Below, piece after piece: positions 1 to 7,553 of a DNA stretch of 64,000 bases. The position numbers and the translations under genes are program-made. Numbering within the stretch: position 1 is the first letter of the stretch; every line of letters starts with the position of its first letter. The DNA is from Bacillus solitudinis (GTDB lineage Bacteria > Bacillota > Bacilli > Bacillales > Bacillaceae_D): assembly GCF_002797395.1 (NCBI RefSeq), contig NZ_KZ454943.1, positions 1,107,325 through 1,171,324 of the forward strand, read 5' to 3'. A model generated the notes under the pieces. That model was not told the origin of the DNA. It was given only the letters and a program-made list of their open reading frames with translations, and made no database searches.

Positions 1-1674
1 TAATAATACAATTGAGGTTGCTAAACGATGGCGTTTCTTTTTTAGGACGTTTGTTTCTCCTGGTAAAGACAAAGTTAGCTTATCCCAAAGTGTATGATTA
101 TCATGAGACTCCACATAATGAATGGCTTGCTGAGGAGTTAGAAATAGGTGCTCACTCCCAGAAACCCCTCCCATTATTTGGGAAAGAACTGTTCCATTTC
201 CGTTACAAAACCCTTGATTGGTTTCATGAAACGTACTGCCTTTTATTGCATCACGAAACTGGTCTTGAAAGAACCCAATGGTCGGAAGTTCCTTTGCTTG
301 GCGCATTGTTGCTCGTTTATTTTCTGCTAATGCTGTTGGCAAATCCCAACCTTCTCCAAGAAGAAAAAAACCGGGCTTGATCCTTTCTACAGCTGTAGCA
401 ACTTTTTGCATCGTTTTGACATCGAGAATGCCCATCAAATCGAAACGCAAACCGTCAATATTATATTCCTTTACCCAAAAGCATACACAATCCACAATAT
501 ATTTCTGTACCATTTGCCGTTCAGTTGCTAAGTCGTTACCTACACCCGTTCCATTGCTGATATTTCCATTTTCATCATGACGAAAAAAGTAACCTGGAAC
601 GAGTTTTTCAAAATGAGACAACTCCCATATGTAAATATGATTAAACACTACATCTAAAATGACGCGCAACTGTTGTCTGTGGCAAGCTGCAATCAATTGC
701 TTTAGCTCATTTACTCTTGAATAGCCATTATATGGGTCCGTTGCATAACTTCCTTCAGGAGCATAATAATGAATAGGGTCATACCCCCAGTTATAGCTAT
801 CCCAGCAATTCGACTCATCGACACTTCCATAATCATTAACAGGCAATAACTCAATATGAGTGACTCCTAATTGTCGAATATACGTAAGACCTGTTTCCCG
901 CCCCTCCTTATCGACTGTTTCATTTTCAGTTAAGCCTAAAAATAGTCCCTTATGTCTTATTCCGTTATTTTTTCCGATTGTAAAATCGCGAATGTGCAAT
1001 TCATATATTATCGTTTCACTTTTCGATATATTATTTAAGGCAATAGGCCAATGTGTAGGATTCGTTTCTTCCATATTGCCTATCATTGCTCGCTCACCAT
1101 TTACTGAAACAAACCTCGCATAAGGATCCACAGCTACATTCCAAGCGCCGTTTACTAAAACCTCAAAATGGTACCACTCTAGATTTCGATCTCCCTCGAG
1201 AGAAAAGCGCCAAATCCCTCTATCCTCACGTCTAAAAGAAAAGATCTCCTTCTCTTCTGTAAACCAATTTTTATAAAGAACCAGCCTTGCCTCTATAGCT
1301 GTTGGAGCCCAGCATGTAAAGGTTGTTTGATTTTCCGAATAAACTGCCCCTAAATCCTCTCCATCGTAGTAAAACAGTTGATCAAATGCTTTTGTTCGCA
1401 CCACATCTGTTAGTTCAATCAAGCAGCTGCTTTCTCCATACAACAGATAACATTCCTTTCCAATCGGATAAGGATTAACCAACGTGATATATAGATGCTC
1501 CTTCCCAGCCTTAACTTCCTTAATGTTTACTGTACTTCCTTCACTTAGAATATGAAGTTTCGGCAAGTCTTCTGCTCTCACCACACAATTAAATGTAACT
1601 TTTATAGAATTCATCTGAATCAATTCAGCTTTTTTGAAAAGATAATTGACAGACCATCGGTTCTTTTGCTTCAA
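1..1674 (-). CDS. amyX: Type I pullulanase, 5' part (runs off left edge)
   Basis: Debranching enzyme that hydrolyses alpha-1,6 links in pullulan, starch and glycogen. The reading frame is open from a TTG at 1674 to the window edge, giving 558 residues; AmyX-type enzymes are about 700 residues, so the C-terminal part lies outside. A CBM48-like N-terminal domain is followed by the pullulanase signature YNWGYDP and the four GH13 regions: DVVFNH, GLRFDLMG (nucleophile Asp), GEGWD (acid Glu) and VESHDNH. No signal peptide is visible, so it is probably cytoplasmic and works on glycogen or imported maltodextrins. The start is chosen because a GGGGGTG ribosome site (about 1685-1691) precedes the TTG and an ATG-type start in frame is missing upstream. 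It is divergent from purU. Confidence 0.93.
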   Translation of the reverse strand, partial: MKQKNRWSVNYLFKKAELIQMNSIKVTFNCVVRAEDLPKLHILSEGSTVNIKEVKAGKEHLYITLVNPYPIGKECYLLYGESSCLIELTDVVRTKAFDQLFYYDGEDLGAVYSENQTTFTCWAPTAIEARLVLYKNWFTEEKEIFSFRREDRGIWRFSLEGDRNLEWYHFEVLVNGAWNVAVDPYARFVSVNGERAMIGNMEETNPTHWPIALNNISKSETIIYELHIRDFTIGKNNGIRHKGLFLGLTENETVDKEGRETGLTYIRQLGVTHIELLPVNDYGSVDESNCWDSYNWGYDPIHYYAPEGSYATDPYNGYSRVNELKQLIAACHRQQLRVILDVVFNHIYIWELSHFEKLVPGYFFRHDENGNISNGTGVGNDLATERQMVQKYIVDCVCFWVKEYNIDGLRFDLMGILDVKTMQKVATAVERIKPGFFLLGEGWDLPTALAENKRATMRQAKELPTIGFFQDQFRDAIKGSTFHETNQGFCNGNGTVLSQIMGGVSGSEHLFLTPQQAIHYVESHDNHTLWDKLTLSLPGETNVLKKKRHRLATSIVLL

Positions 1675-1903
1675 TGATGAAAGCACCCCCTATCTTGATT
1701 TAAATCATATTGGGCAAGCTGCTTAAGAATTACTCTTACGTGTGAATAAATAAACAGGAATTTAAATCAGGAGCCATTTGTTGCTTCAAAAAAACATTCC
1801 GAACGTGTTAACATCTTATAATTATGATAATAAGACACAAACTGTTCATAATAGATTTTATTTATCTTCGCACGCTAAGGCAAATATGAACGGAGGAAGT
1901 AAG

Positions 1904-2776
1904 ATGTTAAAGGAAACACCCTTAAATCGTGCACGACTATTAATAGCATGCCATGACCGCCCTGGTATTGTCTCTGCTGTTTCAACATTTCTTCATAAGT
2001 ATCAAGCCAATATCGTTCAGTCAGACCAATATTCTACCGATCCAGAAGGTGGAATGTTTTTTATGAGGATCGAATTTGATATTCAGAAAGAAGGTCAACT
2101 GTTCTCTGAATTAAAATCTGCTTTTGAAGCAATAGCCAAAACATTCTCAATGAATTGGCAAATGGAGCTTGCTCATCGCAAGAAAAAAATGGCAATTTTC
2201 GTTTCAAAAGAAGATCATTGTCTGTTAGAATTACTTTGGAAATGGCGTGCAGGAGAACTTCATGTTGATATTCCTTTAGTTATTAGCAATCATGAAGACA
2301 ATCGAAAAGAAGTGGAAGCATATGGAATTCCATTTTACTATTTAAAAATTAATAAAGACAATAAGCGTGAAGCAGAACAACAAGCCATTGATTTATTATT
2401 AGAACATGATATTGATTTTATTGTGCTAGCACGTTATATGCAAATTCTTTCATCGCATTTTGTTGAAACGTTCCCTCACAAAATCATTAATATTCATCAC
2501 TCGTTTCTTCCAGCTTTTATTGGCGCAAATCCTTATGCTAAGGCATTTGAACGAGGAGTAAAGTTAATTGGAGCTACTGCTCATTACGTGACAGATGACT
2601 TAGATGAAGGACCAATCATTGAACAAGATGTTCTTCGTGTAAACCATCGTTACACAGTAGATCAACTTCGTGTGGCTGGTCGTAACATAGAAAGAATCGC
2701 ACTTGCACGAGCTGTGGCTTGGCACACGAACGACCAAATTATCGTACACGGAAATAAAACGGTAGCTTTTTCATAA
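1904..2776 (+). CDS. purU: Formyltetrahydrofolate deformylase PurU
   Basis: Hydrolyses 10-formyl-THF to THF and formate, feeding formate to PurT and balancing one-carbon pools. The 290-residue protein has an N-terminal ACT domain (motif ACHDRPGIV at about residues 15-23) and a C-terminal formyltransferase domain with INIHHSFLPAF and a DLDEGPIIEQ motif carrying the catalytic Asn, His and Asp residues of this fold. The frame stays open upstream to 1778, but the ATG at 1904 has an excellent GGAGGAA site at 1892-1898 and gives the family's usual length. It is monocistronic, ending in its own terminator. purT lies about 40 kb away in the same window. Confidence 0.95.
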   Translation: MLKETPLNRARLLIACHDRPGIVSAVSTFLHKYQANIVQSDQYSTDPEGGMFFMRIEFDIQKEGQLFSELKSAFEAIAKTFSMNWQMELAHRKKKMAIFVSKEDHCLLELLWKWRAGELHVDIPLVISNHEDNRKEVEAYGIPFYYLKINKDNKREAEQQAIDLLLEHDIDFIVLARYMQILSSHFVETFPHKIINIHHSFLPAFIGANPYAKAFERGVKLIGATAHYVTDDLDEGPIIEQDVLRVNHRYTVDQLRVAGRNIERIALARAVAWHTNDQIIVHGNKTVAFS

Positions 2777-2798
2777 AAAGGCGGCGTAGCCTTTTTAT
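2773..2798 (+). terminator. Rho-independent terminator of purU
   Basis: A perfect 10-bp stem (ATAAAAAGGC at 2773-2782 with GCCTTTTTAT at 2789-2798) with a six-base loop overlaps the purU stop codon and ends in a T-rich arm. Confidence 0.8.
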
Positions 2799-2810
2799 AG
2801 CAATGTAACG

Positions 2811-2885
2811 GAGCCACTGCCAGGTTTTAAGTCCTTTACAGGCGTTTTTCTTGTGACGCACAGGGTGTGGATCCATAGCTCCTCT
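2811..2885. repeat. Degenerate copy of the GAGTGG-hairpin intergenic repeat
   Basis: The stretch resembles the better copies near 15.4 kb and 53.3 kb: AAGTCC, a weak TTTACAG..CTTGTGA hairpin with a T-rich loop, GACGCACAGG, then GTGTGGATCCATAGCTCCTC, which matches GTGTGGAGCCATTGCTGCTT of the 15.4-kb copy with scattered changes. The long minus-strand frame through it is therefore not treated as a gene. Confidence 0.5.
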
Positions 2886-2940
2886 ATAATCACTCAGAAA
2901 ATTTATACGTTCCTTTATTAAAAAAATTATATGTGACATA

Positions 2941-2971
2941 AAAAAAATCGACCAATTGGATCGATTTTTTT
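2941..2971 (-). terminator. Terminator of the HicB-like gene
   Basis: AAAAAAATCGA (2941-2951) pairs with TCGATTTTTTT (2961-2971). The gene's stop codon TAA touches the right arm, so the T-run is on the minus-strand transcript. Confidence 0.8.
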
Positions 2972-3288
2972 TATGTCAACTTTTTTAATTCTGTATTCAA
3001 ATATAGAACTTCTTCTTCACTCATCTGAGGCTCTAATAAAATAATTTGAGCGCCCGAACAACTCTCTGGTAGCAGAGATTCTCCATGATGGCGAATCCAT
3101 AATTCAAGGGCTTCTTCCAAGCCAAGCTTTGCAGCAGTTATTGAATCCCCAAAGCTCACACATCCATCAATTCCTTCAAGCTCGATCATGAATTCAGATG
3201 CACCGAGCCAATTCGAAACCCTTCTAACACGCCAGATGAAATCTTCAGGGCTAATCAAATCAAACACTGAGTCTGATTTCCGTCTCAT
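2971..3288 (-). CDS. HicB-like (UPF0150-type) small protein
   Basis: A 105-residue protein. The centre (about residues 35-70) reads as the HicB antitoxin fold: a beta strand FMIELEGIDGCVSFGD, the Gly-Asp turn, then a helix rich in Ala, Leu and Glu (AAKLGLEEALELWI). Classical HicB antitoxins pair with a neighbouring HicA mRNA interferase and often carry an added DNA-binding domain. Neither a HicA gene nor a C-terminal HTH is visible, so it is probably an orphan HicB-fold protein and not a toxin-antitoxin module. The start has a GGAGG site just upstream (minus strand, about 3295-3301), and the gene has its own terminator. Confidence 0.6.
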   Translation of the reverse strand: MRRKSDSVFDLISPEDFIWRVRRVSNWLGASEFMIELEGIDGCVSFGDSITAAKLGLEEALELWIRHHGESLLPESCSGAQIILLEPQMSEEEVLYLNTELKKLT

Positions 3289-3378
3289 GACTGACCCTCC
3301 TACCTTAAGTTTACACTTTGCTCATTATAAAGGGCTTTGCTTTAATAATCAATGAGCAATTACTGCTCTCTCGAATAG

Positions 3379-4305
3379 TCACGCATCTTCCCCCTCACGT
3401 TTGGATGAGGTTGTGAAGCAATAACTTAATAAAAGATTGGTCACTTTTAGTTGGTCATGTTTCAAAGGCGAAGGATGCTTTCTTTGTTTTTCTTTCCAAA
3501 CTTCAAATGTTCGTTTATCAATAAATTCAACCTTTACACCTTGTACTTTATTATCAATAATGCTGTTTGGACAAAATACGATATTTCGAATTGGAAAATG
3601 AATATTTGCTGAATCTAAAAGCGGCTTTATCACACCTGTCATTCTCGTTAAAGATAAGAGTGGACTTAGTCTTTTTTTTCTCGTCTTTTCAACATACTCA
3701 GTCCAAAAACGATCAGAATTTGCTTCAAATACACTTAACTCATTACCTTCTAATATTGTTAAACAAATGAGCTCTGTAGGACTAATTAACAGAATATCAA
3801 GCTCAATTCGAGCCTTTTTGATATAAAATACTGGCTTATACATTAAAAAATAGTTATCAGGGAAATGTTCTGTAAAAAAGCGAAGCCATTTATCATATTG
3901 GTACCTAGGATGAAGTACCGATTCCTCCAACAACGAAGAGCTAGCCCAACGAAGTTGTGAAGAAAATATCTCATCTAGAAACTTGGTTTTCAGCTGAGCT
4001 AAGCTTAAAGATTGAAGATGATTTTCCTTATCCGTATTTTCATTAACATCAGTTTGAAATTGACTAGGTTTGTTCCAGTTTTTTAAACGTTGCATTGCCT
4101 TTGAAACAAATCCCTTTTCATCGTCTATCAATGCTTCTTCTGTATCTTCTTCTTTACCATCATACTGCTGATTTTGCTCCCATTCAGATTTCAAATAGTA
4201 CCAACGTTCTTTTTTCATTCTCGCAAACTGACTAGGATAGCGATTTAAATCAAATTGATAACGTGAAATATAATCTTCTAGTTTAATTAAATGCGCCACG
4301 GTCAA
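3379..4305 (-). CDS. Large cytoplasmic protein with a possible NERD-like nuclease domain
   Basis: 308 residues without signal peptide or membrane segments. The N-terminal 100 residues are charged and rich in Lys, Glu and Gln. The C-terminal half (about 120-260) has the look of a NERD (nuclease-related) core: KPVFYIKKARIELDILLISPTE, where an E-x-D pair sits before two hydrophobic strands. The next strand reads LICLTILEGNE, where NERD proteins usually have a Glu-x-Lys, so the active site may be incomplete. A conserved-looking VFCPNSII segment follows. The family assignment is an inference from this pattern and the function is not known. It lies downstream of the HicB-like gene's promoter region and upstream of lrgAB without obvious co-transcription. 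Confidence 0.5.
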   Translation of the reverse strand: MTVAHLIKLEDYISRYQFDLNRYPSQFARMKKERWYYLKSEWEQNQQYDGKEEDTEEALIDDEKGFVSKAMQRLKNWNKPSQFQTDVNENTDKENHLQSLSLAQLKTKFLDEIFSSQLRWASSSLLEESVLHPRYQYDKWLRFFTEHFPDNYFLMYKPVFYIKKARIELDILLISPTELICLTILEGNELSVFEANSDRFWTEYVEKTRKKRLSPLLSLTRMTGVIKPLLDSANIHFPIRNIVFCPNSIIDNKVQGVKVEFIDKRTFEVWKEKQRKHPSPLKHDQLKVTNLLLSYCFTTSSKREGEDA

Positions 4306-4356
4306 ACCTCCAGCCTAACCCCATTAAAGGTGGCATTAGTTGATAGTTTCATAGAA

Positions 4357-5046
4357 TTAATAAAGGAGAATTACAAGCAAGGGGCCAATAATTGAGACCA
4401 CAACCGCACTAACTATCATTGCAACAGAGCTTGCTGCACCGGCTTCTTCACTCGTCTCCAAAATTTTCGCCGTCCCAATTGCATGGGAAGCTGTACCAAT
4501 TCCCACTCCTTTTGCTACTTCATTAGTTAATCGAAACATTCGAAAGCAATAAGGCGAAAGAACAGCCCCTCCTAACCCCGCAAACATAACAAAAACCGCT
4601 GTAAGCGAAGGTATTCCACCAAGCGTATGTGCAATGTCCATGGCAACAGGTGCTGTAACTGATTTGGGAAGCATAGAATAAATAATTCCTTCGTCATAGC
4701 CAAGCCAATCAGCTAATATTATACCACTAATAATACCTGTCACCGCCCCAACCAGGACTCCAACAATAAGGGGCACAAAAAAAGACTTTAACATGTGTAG
4801 TTGTTTATATAGCGGAAAGGCCAAGGCAACTACTGCAGGACCTAACAGTCGTTCAATCCATTGCCCGCCAATATAATAGGTTTCATACTGTATTCCTACT
4901 ATAAGGAACAAACTTACAATAAAAATGGTCGCCACTAACAAAGGAAACGTAAACGGATAACGATAATGTTTATATAACTTTATTGCTGCTATGTAGATAA
5001 GGAGAGTAAACAAGATAGAGATTAATCCAATCATTAGAGAATTCAT
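4357..5046 (-). CDS. lrgB: LrgB/CidB-family membrane protein
   Basis: A 229-residue protein with about six to eight hydrophobic segments and the family signatures GGIPSLTAVFVMF and GIGTASHAIGTAKI. In Bacillus and Staphylococcus LrgB partners with LrgA; the pair has been linked to holin-like control of murein hydrolases and, in B. subtilis PftAB (YsbAB), to facilitated pyruvate transport. The start overlaps the lrgA stop by an ATGA, so the two are translationally coupled. Which paralogous pair (lrg/pft or cid) this is cannot be settled from sequence reading alone. Confidence 0.88.
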   Translation of the reverse strand: MNSLMIGLISILFTLLIYIAAIKLYKHYRYPFTFPLLVATIFIVSLFLIVGIQYETYYIGGQWIERLLGPAVVALAFPLYKQLHMLKSFFVPLIVGVLVGAVTGIISGIILADWLGYDEGIIYSMLPKSVTAPVAMDIAHTLGGIPSLTAVFVMFAGLGGAVLSPYCFRMFRLTNEVAKGVGIGTASHAIGTAKILETSEEAGAASSVAMIVSAVVVSIIGPLLVILLY

Positions 5047-5408
5047 GAGTTTAACTCCTTTTTTCGAATCAGTGTCTGTGACACCAGCCCTGTTACACCC
5101 ATTACAAGCAACGTACTAATCATCGCAATAAAGAATAGTCCGATCCCTTTACTGAAAAATAAATCGAGAAAATTTAGTACCCCAACCGTTACAGGAATAA
5201 ATAAAAGTGGCATATGGCGAAGAAGTAGTGATGTGCCCGCCTCAAGAAAATTAGTTGGTATTAGTTTAAAATAAAGACAAAGAAACAATAATAACATGCC
5301 AATTATGCTTCCAGGAATGAATATTTCTAACCCATCTTTAATCCACACACCAATTAGGTAAAAGCCATATAACATAAGGATTTGGAAAAAAGTTTTTACA
5401 ATCTTCAC
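5043..5408 (-). CDS. lrgA: LrgA/CidA-family holin-like protein
   Basis: 121 residues with four hydrophobic helices and the typical motifs GLEIFIPGSIIGMLLLFL and the LLLRHMPLLFIPVTVGV segment. It is the first gene of the lrgA-lrgB pair and starts with GTG only one base after the thpR stop codon, so it is probably transcribed with thpR as well. No LytTR-type two-component genes, which control lrgAB in staphylococci and B. subtilis pftAB, are next to it here. Confidence 0.88.
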   Translation of the reverse strand: MKIVKTFFQILMLYGFYLIGVWIKDGLEIFIPGSIIGMLLLFLCLYFKLIPTNFLEAGTSLLLRHMPLLFIPVTVGVLNFLDLFFSKGIGLFFIAMISTLLVMGVTGLVSQTLIRKKELNS

Positions 5409-5409
5409 T

Positions 5410-6024
5410 TTACTGCCCCTTCCCTAAAATGCGGAAGCGCTCAATTACCTCATACATTGGTCTTGTGTTCATATTTGTCTTGTATAGTACATATTCTTCT
5501 ACATTCCATTTATTAGTAGGAATGTTTAAAGAAGAGAGAATCGCATTACTAAATGGATCGTTGCCTTTCCATTTCCTTGCTAACGTAATATGTGGAGCAA
5601 AGGGGCGTTGATCGAGAGAAAACCCTAGCTTCTCCATCGCTTCAAACACTTTTGCTCGTTGTATAGACAATGGCTCTGATTTCAAAACGCCCGCCCAAAA
5701 GATGCGCGGATCACTTGACCTTCCAAAAGTCCCCAACTTGTCTAGTGTTAGTGTGAAGGGTTCCACTGTGTCAAGTTTGTAACAAGCATTATTTACGGCT
5801 TCAACTTGTTGATTAGAGCAACTTCCTAAAAAAGCTAAGGTGATATGTAAATCCTCATGATGAATCCAGCGATCAAATGTTAAATATTCACTACTTGTCT
5901 CCATGAAATCTTGTAGCTCCTTTTTTAGCTTGTGTGATACTGGAATCGCTAAAAAGTAATTTGCACCTTTGATAAAATCACATCCCTTAGAGATTATTTT
6001 ATAGTCAAATAAGGTTTCTGTCAT
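5410..6024 (-). CDS. thpR: RNA 2',3'-cyclic phosphodiesterase (2H family)
   Basis: LigT/ThpR-type enzyme that opens 2',3'-cyclic phosphates on RNA ends. The 204-residue protein has both hallmark tetrapeptides of the 2H superfamily, HITL at residues 60-63 and a second HITL near residue 146, and the NYFLAIPV N-terminal strand. About 20 residues precede the usual family start. No good in-frame start lies nearer the NYFLAIP strand, and the ATG at 6024 has only a weak ribosome site, so the exact start is uncertain. The frame ends one base before lrgA, suggesting a thpR-lrgA-lrgB operon. Confidence 0.9.
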   Translation of the reverse strand: MTETLFDYKIISKGCDFIKGANYFLAIPVSHKLKKELQDFMETSSEYLTFDRWIHHEDLHITLAFLGSCSNQQVEAVNNACYKLDTVEPFTLTLDKLGTFGRSSDPRIFWAGVLKSEPLSIQRAKVFEAMEKLGFSLDQRPFAPHITLARKWKGNDPFSNAILSSLNIPTNKWNVEEYVLYKTNMNTRPMYEVIERFRILGKGQ

Positions 6025-6129
6025 TACTATGTCCCAAAATAGACATAATTAAAAAGGTTATACAAAGAGCAGAACCTTTTAATAATAAACCTTTTAGGAA
6101 TGTAATATCTTTGTATAAGAAAACCAAAT

Positions 6130-6178
6130 AAAGGGGTATTCCAAAAGAGGTTGTTACCCCTCATGAAATACCCCTTTT
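6130..6178 (-). terminator. Hairpin terminator after the 46-residue membrane protein gene
   Basis: AAAGGGGTATT pairs with AATACCCCTTT, with an inner GAGG/CCTC element. It lies just past the stop of the small gene and resembles hairpins near 7.45, 10.9 and 22.25 kb. Confidence 0.6.
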
Positions 6179-6179
6179 T

Positions 6180-6320
6180 CTAAGCTCTTCTTCCTGTTAC
6201 GAGACGGAAGATTAATACAATTAAAGCTATGACAAGGAGGATATGTATGAGATTCCCCCCTACCTCAAAACCAAAGCCTAATAACCATAATACGAGAAGT
6301 ATAATGAGTAACGCCCACAT
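6180..6320 (-). CDS. Small lmo0937-type membrane protein (46 aa)
   Basis: The ATG at 6320 follows an AAAGGGGTG ribosome site and opens a 46-residue frame: two hydrophobic segments (LIILLVLWLLGFGF and LIHILLVIALIVLIFRL) joined by a short Gly-rich turn and ending in TGRRA. Length and the GGNLIHILLVIALIVLIFR pattern match the widespread lmo0937 family of tiny membrane proteins in Firmicutes. Its function is unknown; homologues are often found among general stress genes. A 16-codon ORF sits directly upstream on the same strand. Confidence 0.85.
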   Translation of the reverse strand: MWALLIILLVLWLLGFGFEVGGNLIHILLVIALIVLIFRLVTGRRA

Positions 6321-6348
6321 ATGTTACACCCCTTTAATTATTATTTTC

Positions 6349-6399
6349 TTATTTCCTTGCTTGCTTTTTCTTTTCCCGCATTCGTCCACTATTAAACAT
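6349..6399 (-). CDS. Putative 16-residue basic microprotein or leader ORF
   Basis: ATG at 6399 is preceded by a near-perfect GGGAGGAATT ribosome site and opens a 16-codon frame, MFNSGRMREKKKQARK, rich in Lys and Arg. It ends 28 bases before the ATG of the lmo0937-type gene, and both would be on one transcript. It could be a true microprotein or a translated leader. Support is limited to the ribosome site, start and position. Confidence 0.45.
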   Translation of the reverse strand: MFNSGRMREKKKQARK

Positions 6400-6514
6400 A
6401 ATTCCTCCCGTTTGAAGCTTTTAACTTAATATAACGCTTCATAACCAAGGCTTAACGTGGAACTTCATAGATTTATTATGATAAACTTAAATTATAGTAA
6501 AGGAGACGTGGAAC

Positions 6515-7444
6515 ATGAACCTCATTGTCGATAACATTGTTCAATTAATTGGTCAAACACCACTTGTTCGACTAAATCGAATCACCAGTCGTACTGGTGC
6601 AACAGTTTACTTAAAGATGGAAATGTTAAATCCTAGTGGGAGTGTCAAAGATCGAGCTGCCTATCAAATGATTACTCAAGCTGAGCAAGATGGGTTGCTT
6701 ATGAAAGGGTCCACAATTATTGAACCAACAAGTGGGAATACAGGAATCGGATTAGCGATGAACGCTGCTGCAAAAGGGTATAAAGCAATCCTTGTTATGC
6801 CGGATACGATGTCTCAAGAAAGAATTAACCTTCTTAAGGCCTATGGAGCTGAGGTGGTGTTAACAGAAGGTATTAAAAAAATGCCCGGTGCAATTGAAAA
6901 AGCTTACGAGTTAACCAATCAAATACCTAATAGTTACATGCCTATGCAATTTGAAAATGAAGCAAACCCATATGCCCATCGGTTTACTACCGCTATTGAA
7001 ATTAAAGAAGCATTAGAGCAACTAAATAAGCCTTTATCTGCATTCGTCGCAGCTTCTGGCACAGGGGGGACGATTACAGGAACAGGTGAAGAGTTAAAGA
7101 AATTCTACCCCCATGTGACCGTTCATGTTGTGGAGCCAGCGGGATCACCTGTATTATCCGGTGGAGAGCCTGGTCCTCACAAACTTGTCGGGACAAGCCC
7201 TGGCTTTATTCCTCCCATCTTAAATCAGCATGTCTATGATGAAATTCGAAATATCACTGATGAACAGGCCTATCAAACAGCTAGAGATTTAGCGAAATTG
7301 GAAGGCATTCTTGTTGGTCCTTCCTCAGGCGCTGCATGCTATGCAGCTATTGAAATCGCAAAAAAGCAATCGCCGGACGACGTGGTCGTAGCGATCGCCT
7401 GCGACACAGGAGAACGTTATCTTTCAACAGATTTATTCTCTTAA
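6515..7444 (+). CDS. ytkP: Cysteine synthase family protein (O-acetylserine sulfhydrylase type)
   Basis: PLP enzyme of 309 residues making cysteine from O-acetylserine and sulfide, or using another beta-substituted amino acid. The PLP lysine lies in PSGSVKDRAA (about residues 39-48), the substrate loop is PTSGNTGIG, the phosphate loop is SGTGGTITGTG, and the C-terminal GPSSGAAC motif is present. It resembles B. subtilis YtkP, a CysK paralogue in the same genomic region, more than the main CysK, but the assignment to that paralogue rests on gene order. An AAAGGAGA ribosome site precedes the ATG. The gene stands alone, convergent with pepV. Confidence 0.88.
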   Translation: MNLIVDNIVQLIGQTPLVRLNRITSRTGATVYLKMEMLNPSGSVKDRAAYQMITQAEQDGLLMKGSTIIEPTSGNTGIGLAMNAAAKGYKAILVMPDTMSQERINLLKAYGAEVVLTEGIKKMPGAIEKAYELTNQIPNSYMPMQFENEANPYAHRFTTAIEIKEALEQLNKPLSAFVAASGTGGTITGTGEELKKFYPHVTVHVVEPAGSPVLSGGEPGPHKLVGTSPGFIPPILNQHVYDEIRNITDEQAYQTARDLAKLEGILVGPSSGAACYAAIEIAKKQSPDDVVVAIACDTGERYLSTDLFS

Positions 7445-7451
7445 GTGTTCT

Positions 7452-7480
7452 TCCCAAAAGGTTTACTTGACCTTTTGGGA
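7452..7480 (+). terminator. Inverted repeat after the cysteine synthase gene
   Basis: TCCCAAAAGGT (7452-7462) pairs perfectly with ACCTTTTGGGA (7470-7480) around a seven-base loop, eight bases after the stop codon. It lacks a clear T-run, so termination is likely but not certain. The same CCAAAAGG/CCTTTTGG core recurs at 10.9 kb. Confidence 0.55.
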
Positions 7481-7553
7481 CAGGCTCAAGAGAAAATAAA
7501 ATCGACAATGCTATTTCCAAATTTCAATCTAATAAATGGTCAGTTATTGCTAT

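Noticed and set aside
1799-1806. CCGAAC resembling half a PurR box before purU
   Set aside because: No matching inverted half-site at the spacing PurR needs was found.
1778-1903. Upstream extension of purU
   Set aside because: The extra 42 codons have no ribosome site, while ATG 1904 has GGAGGAA at good spacing and fits the family length.
2739-2939. Minus-strand open frame of 66 codons after purU
   Set aside because: It covers the purU terminator and a degenerate repeat copy, and has basic, unprotein-like composition.
2971-3288. HicAB toxin-antitoxin module
   Set aside because: No HicA toxin gene is next to the HicB-like protein.
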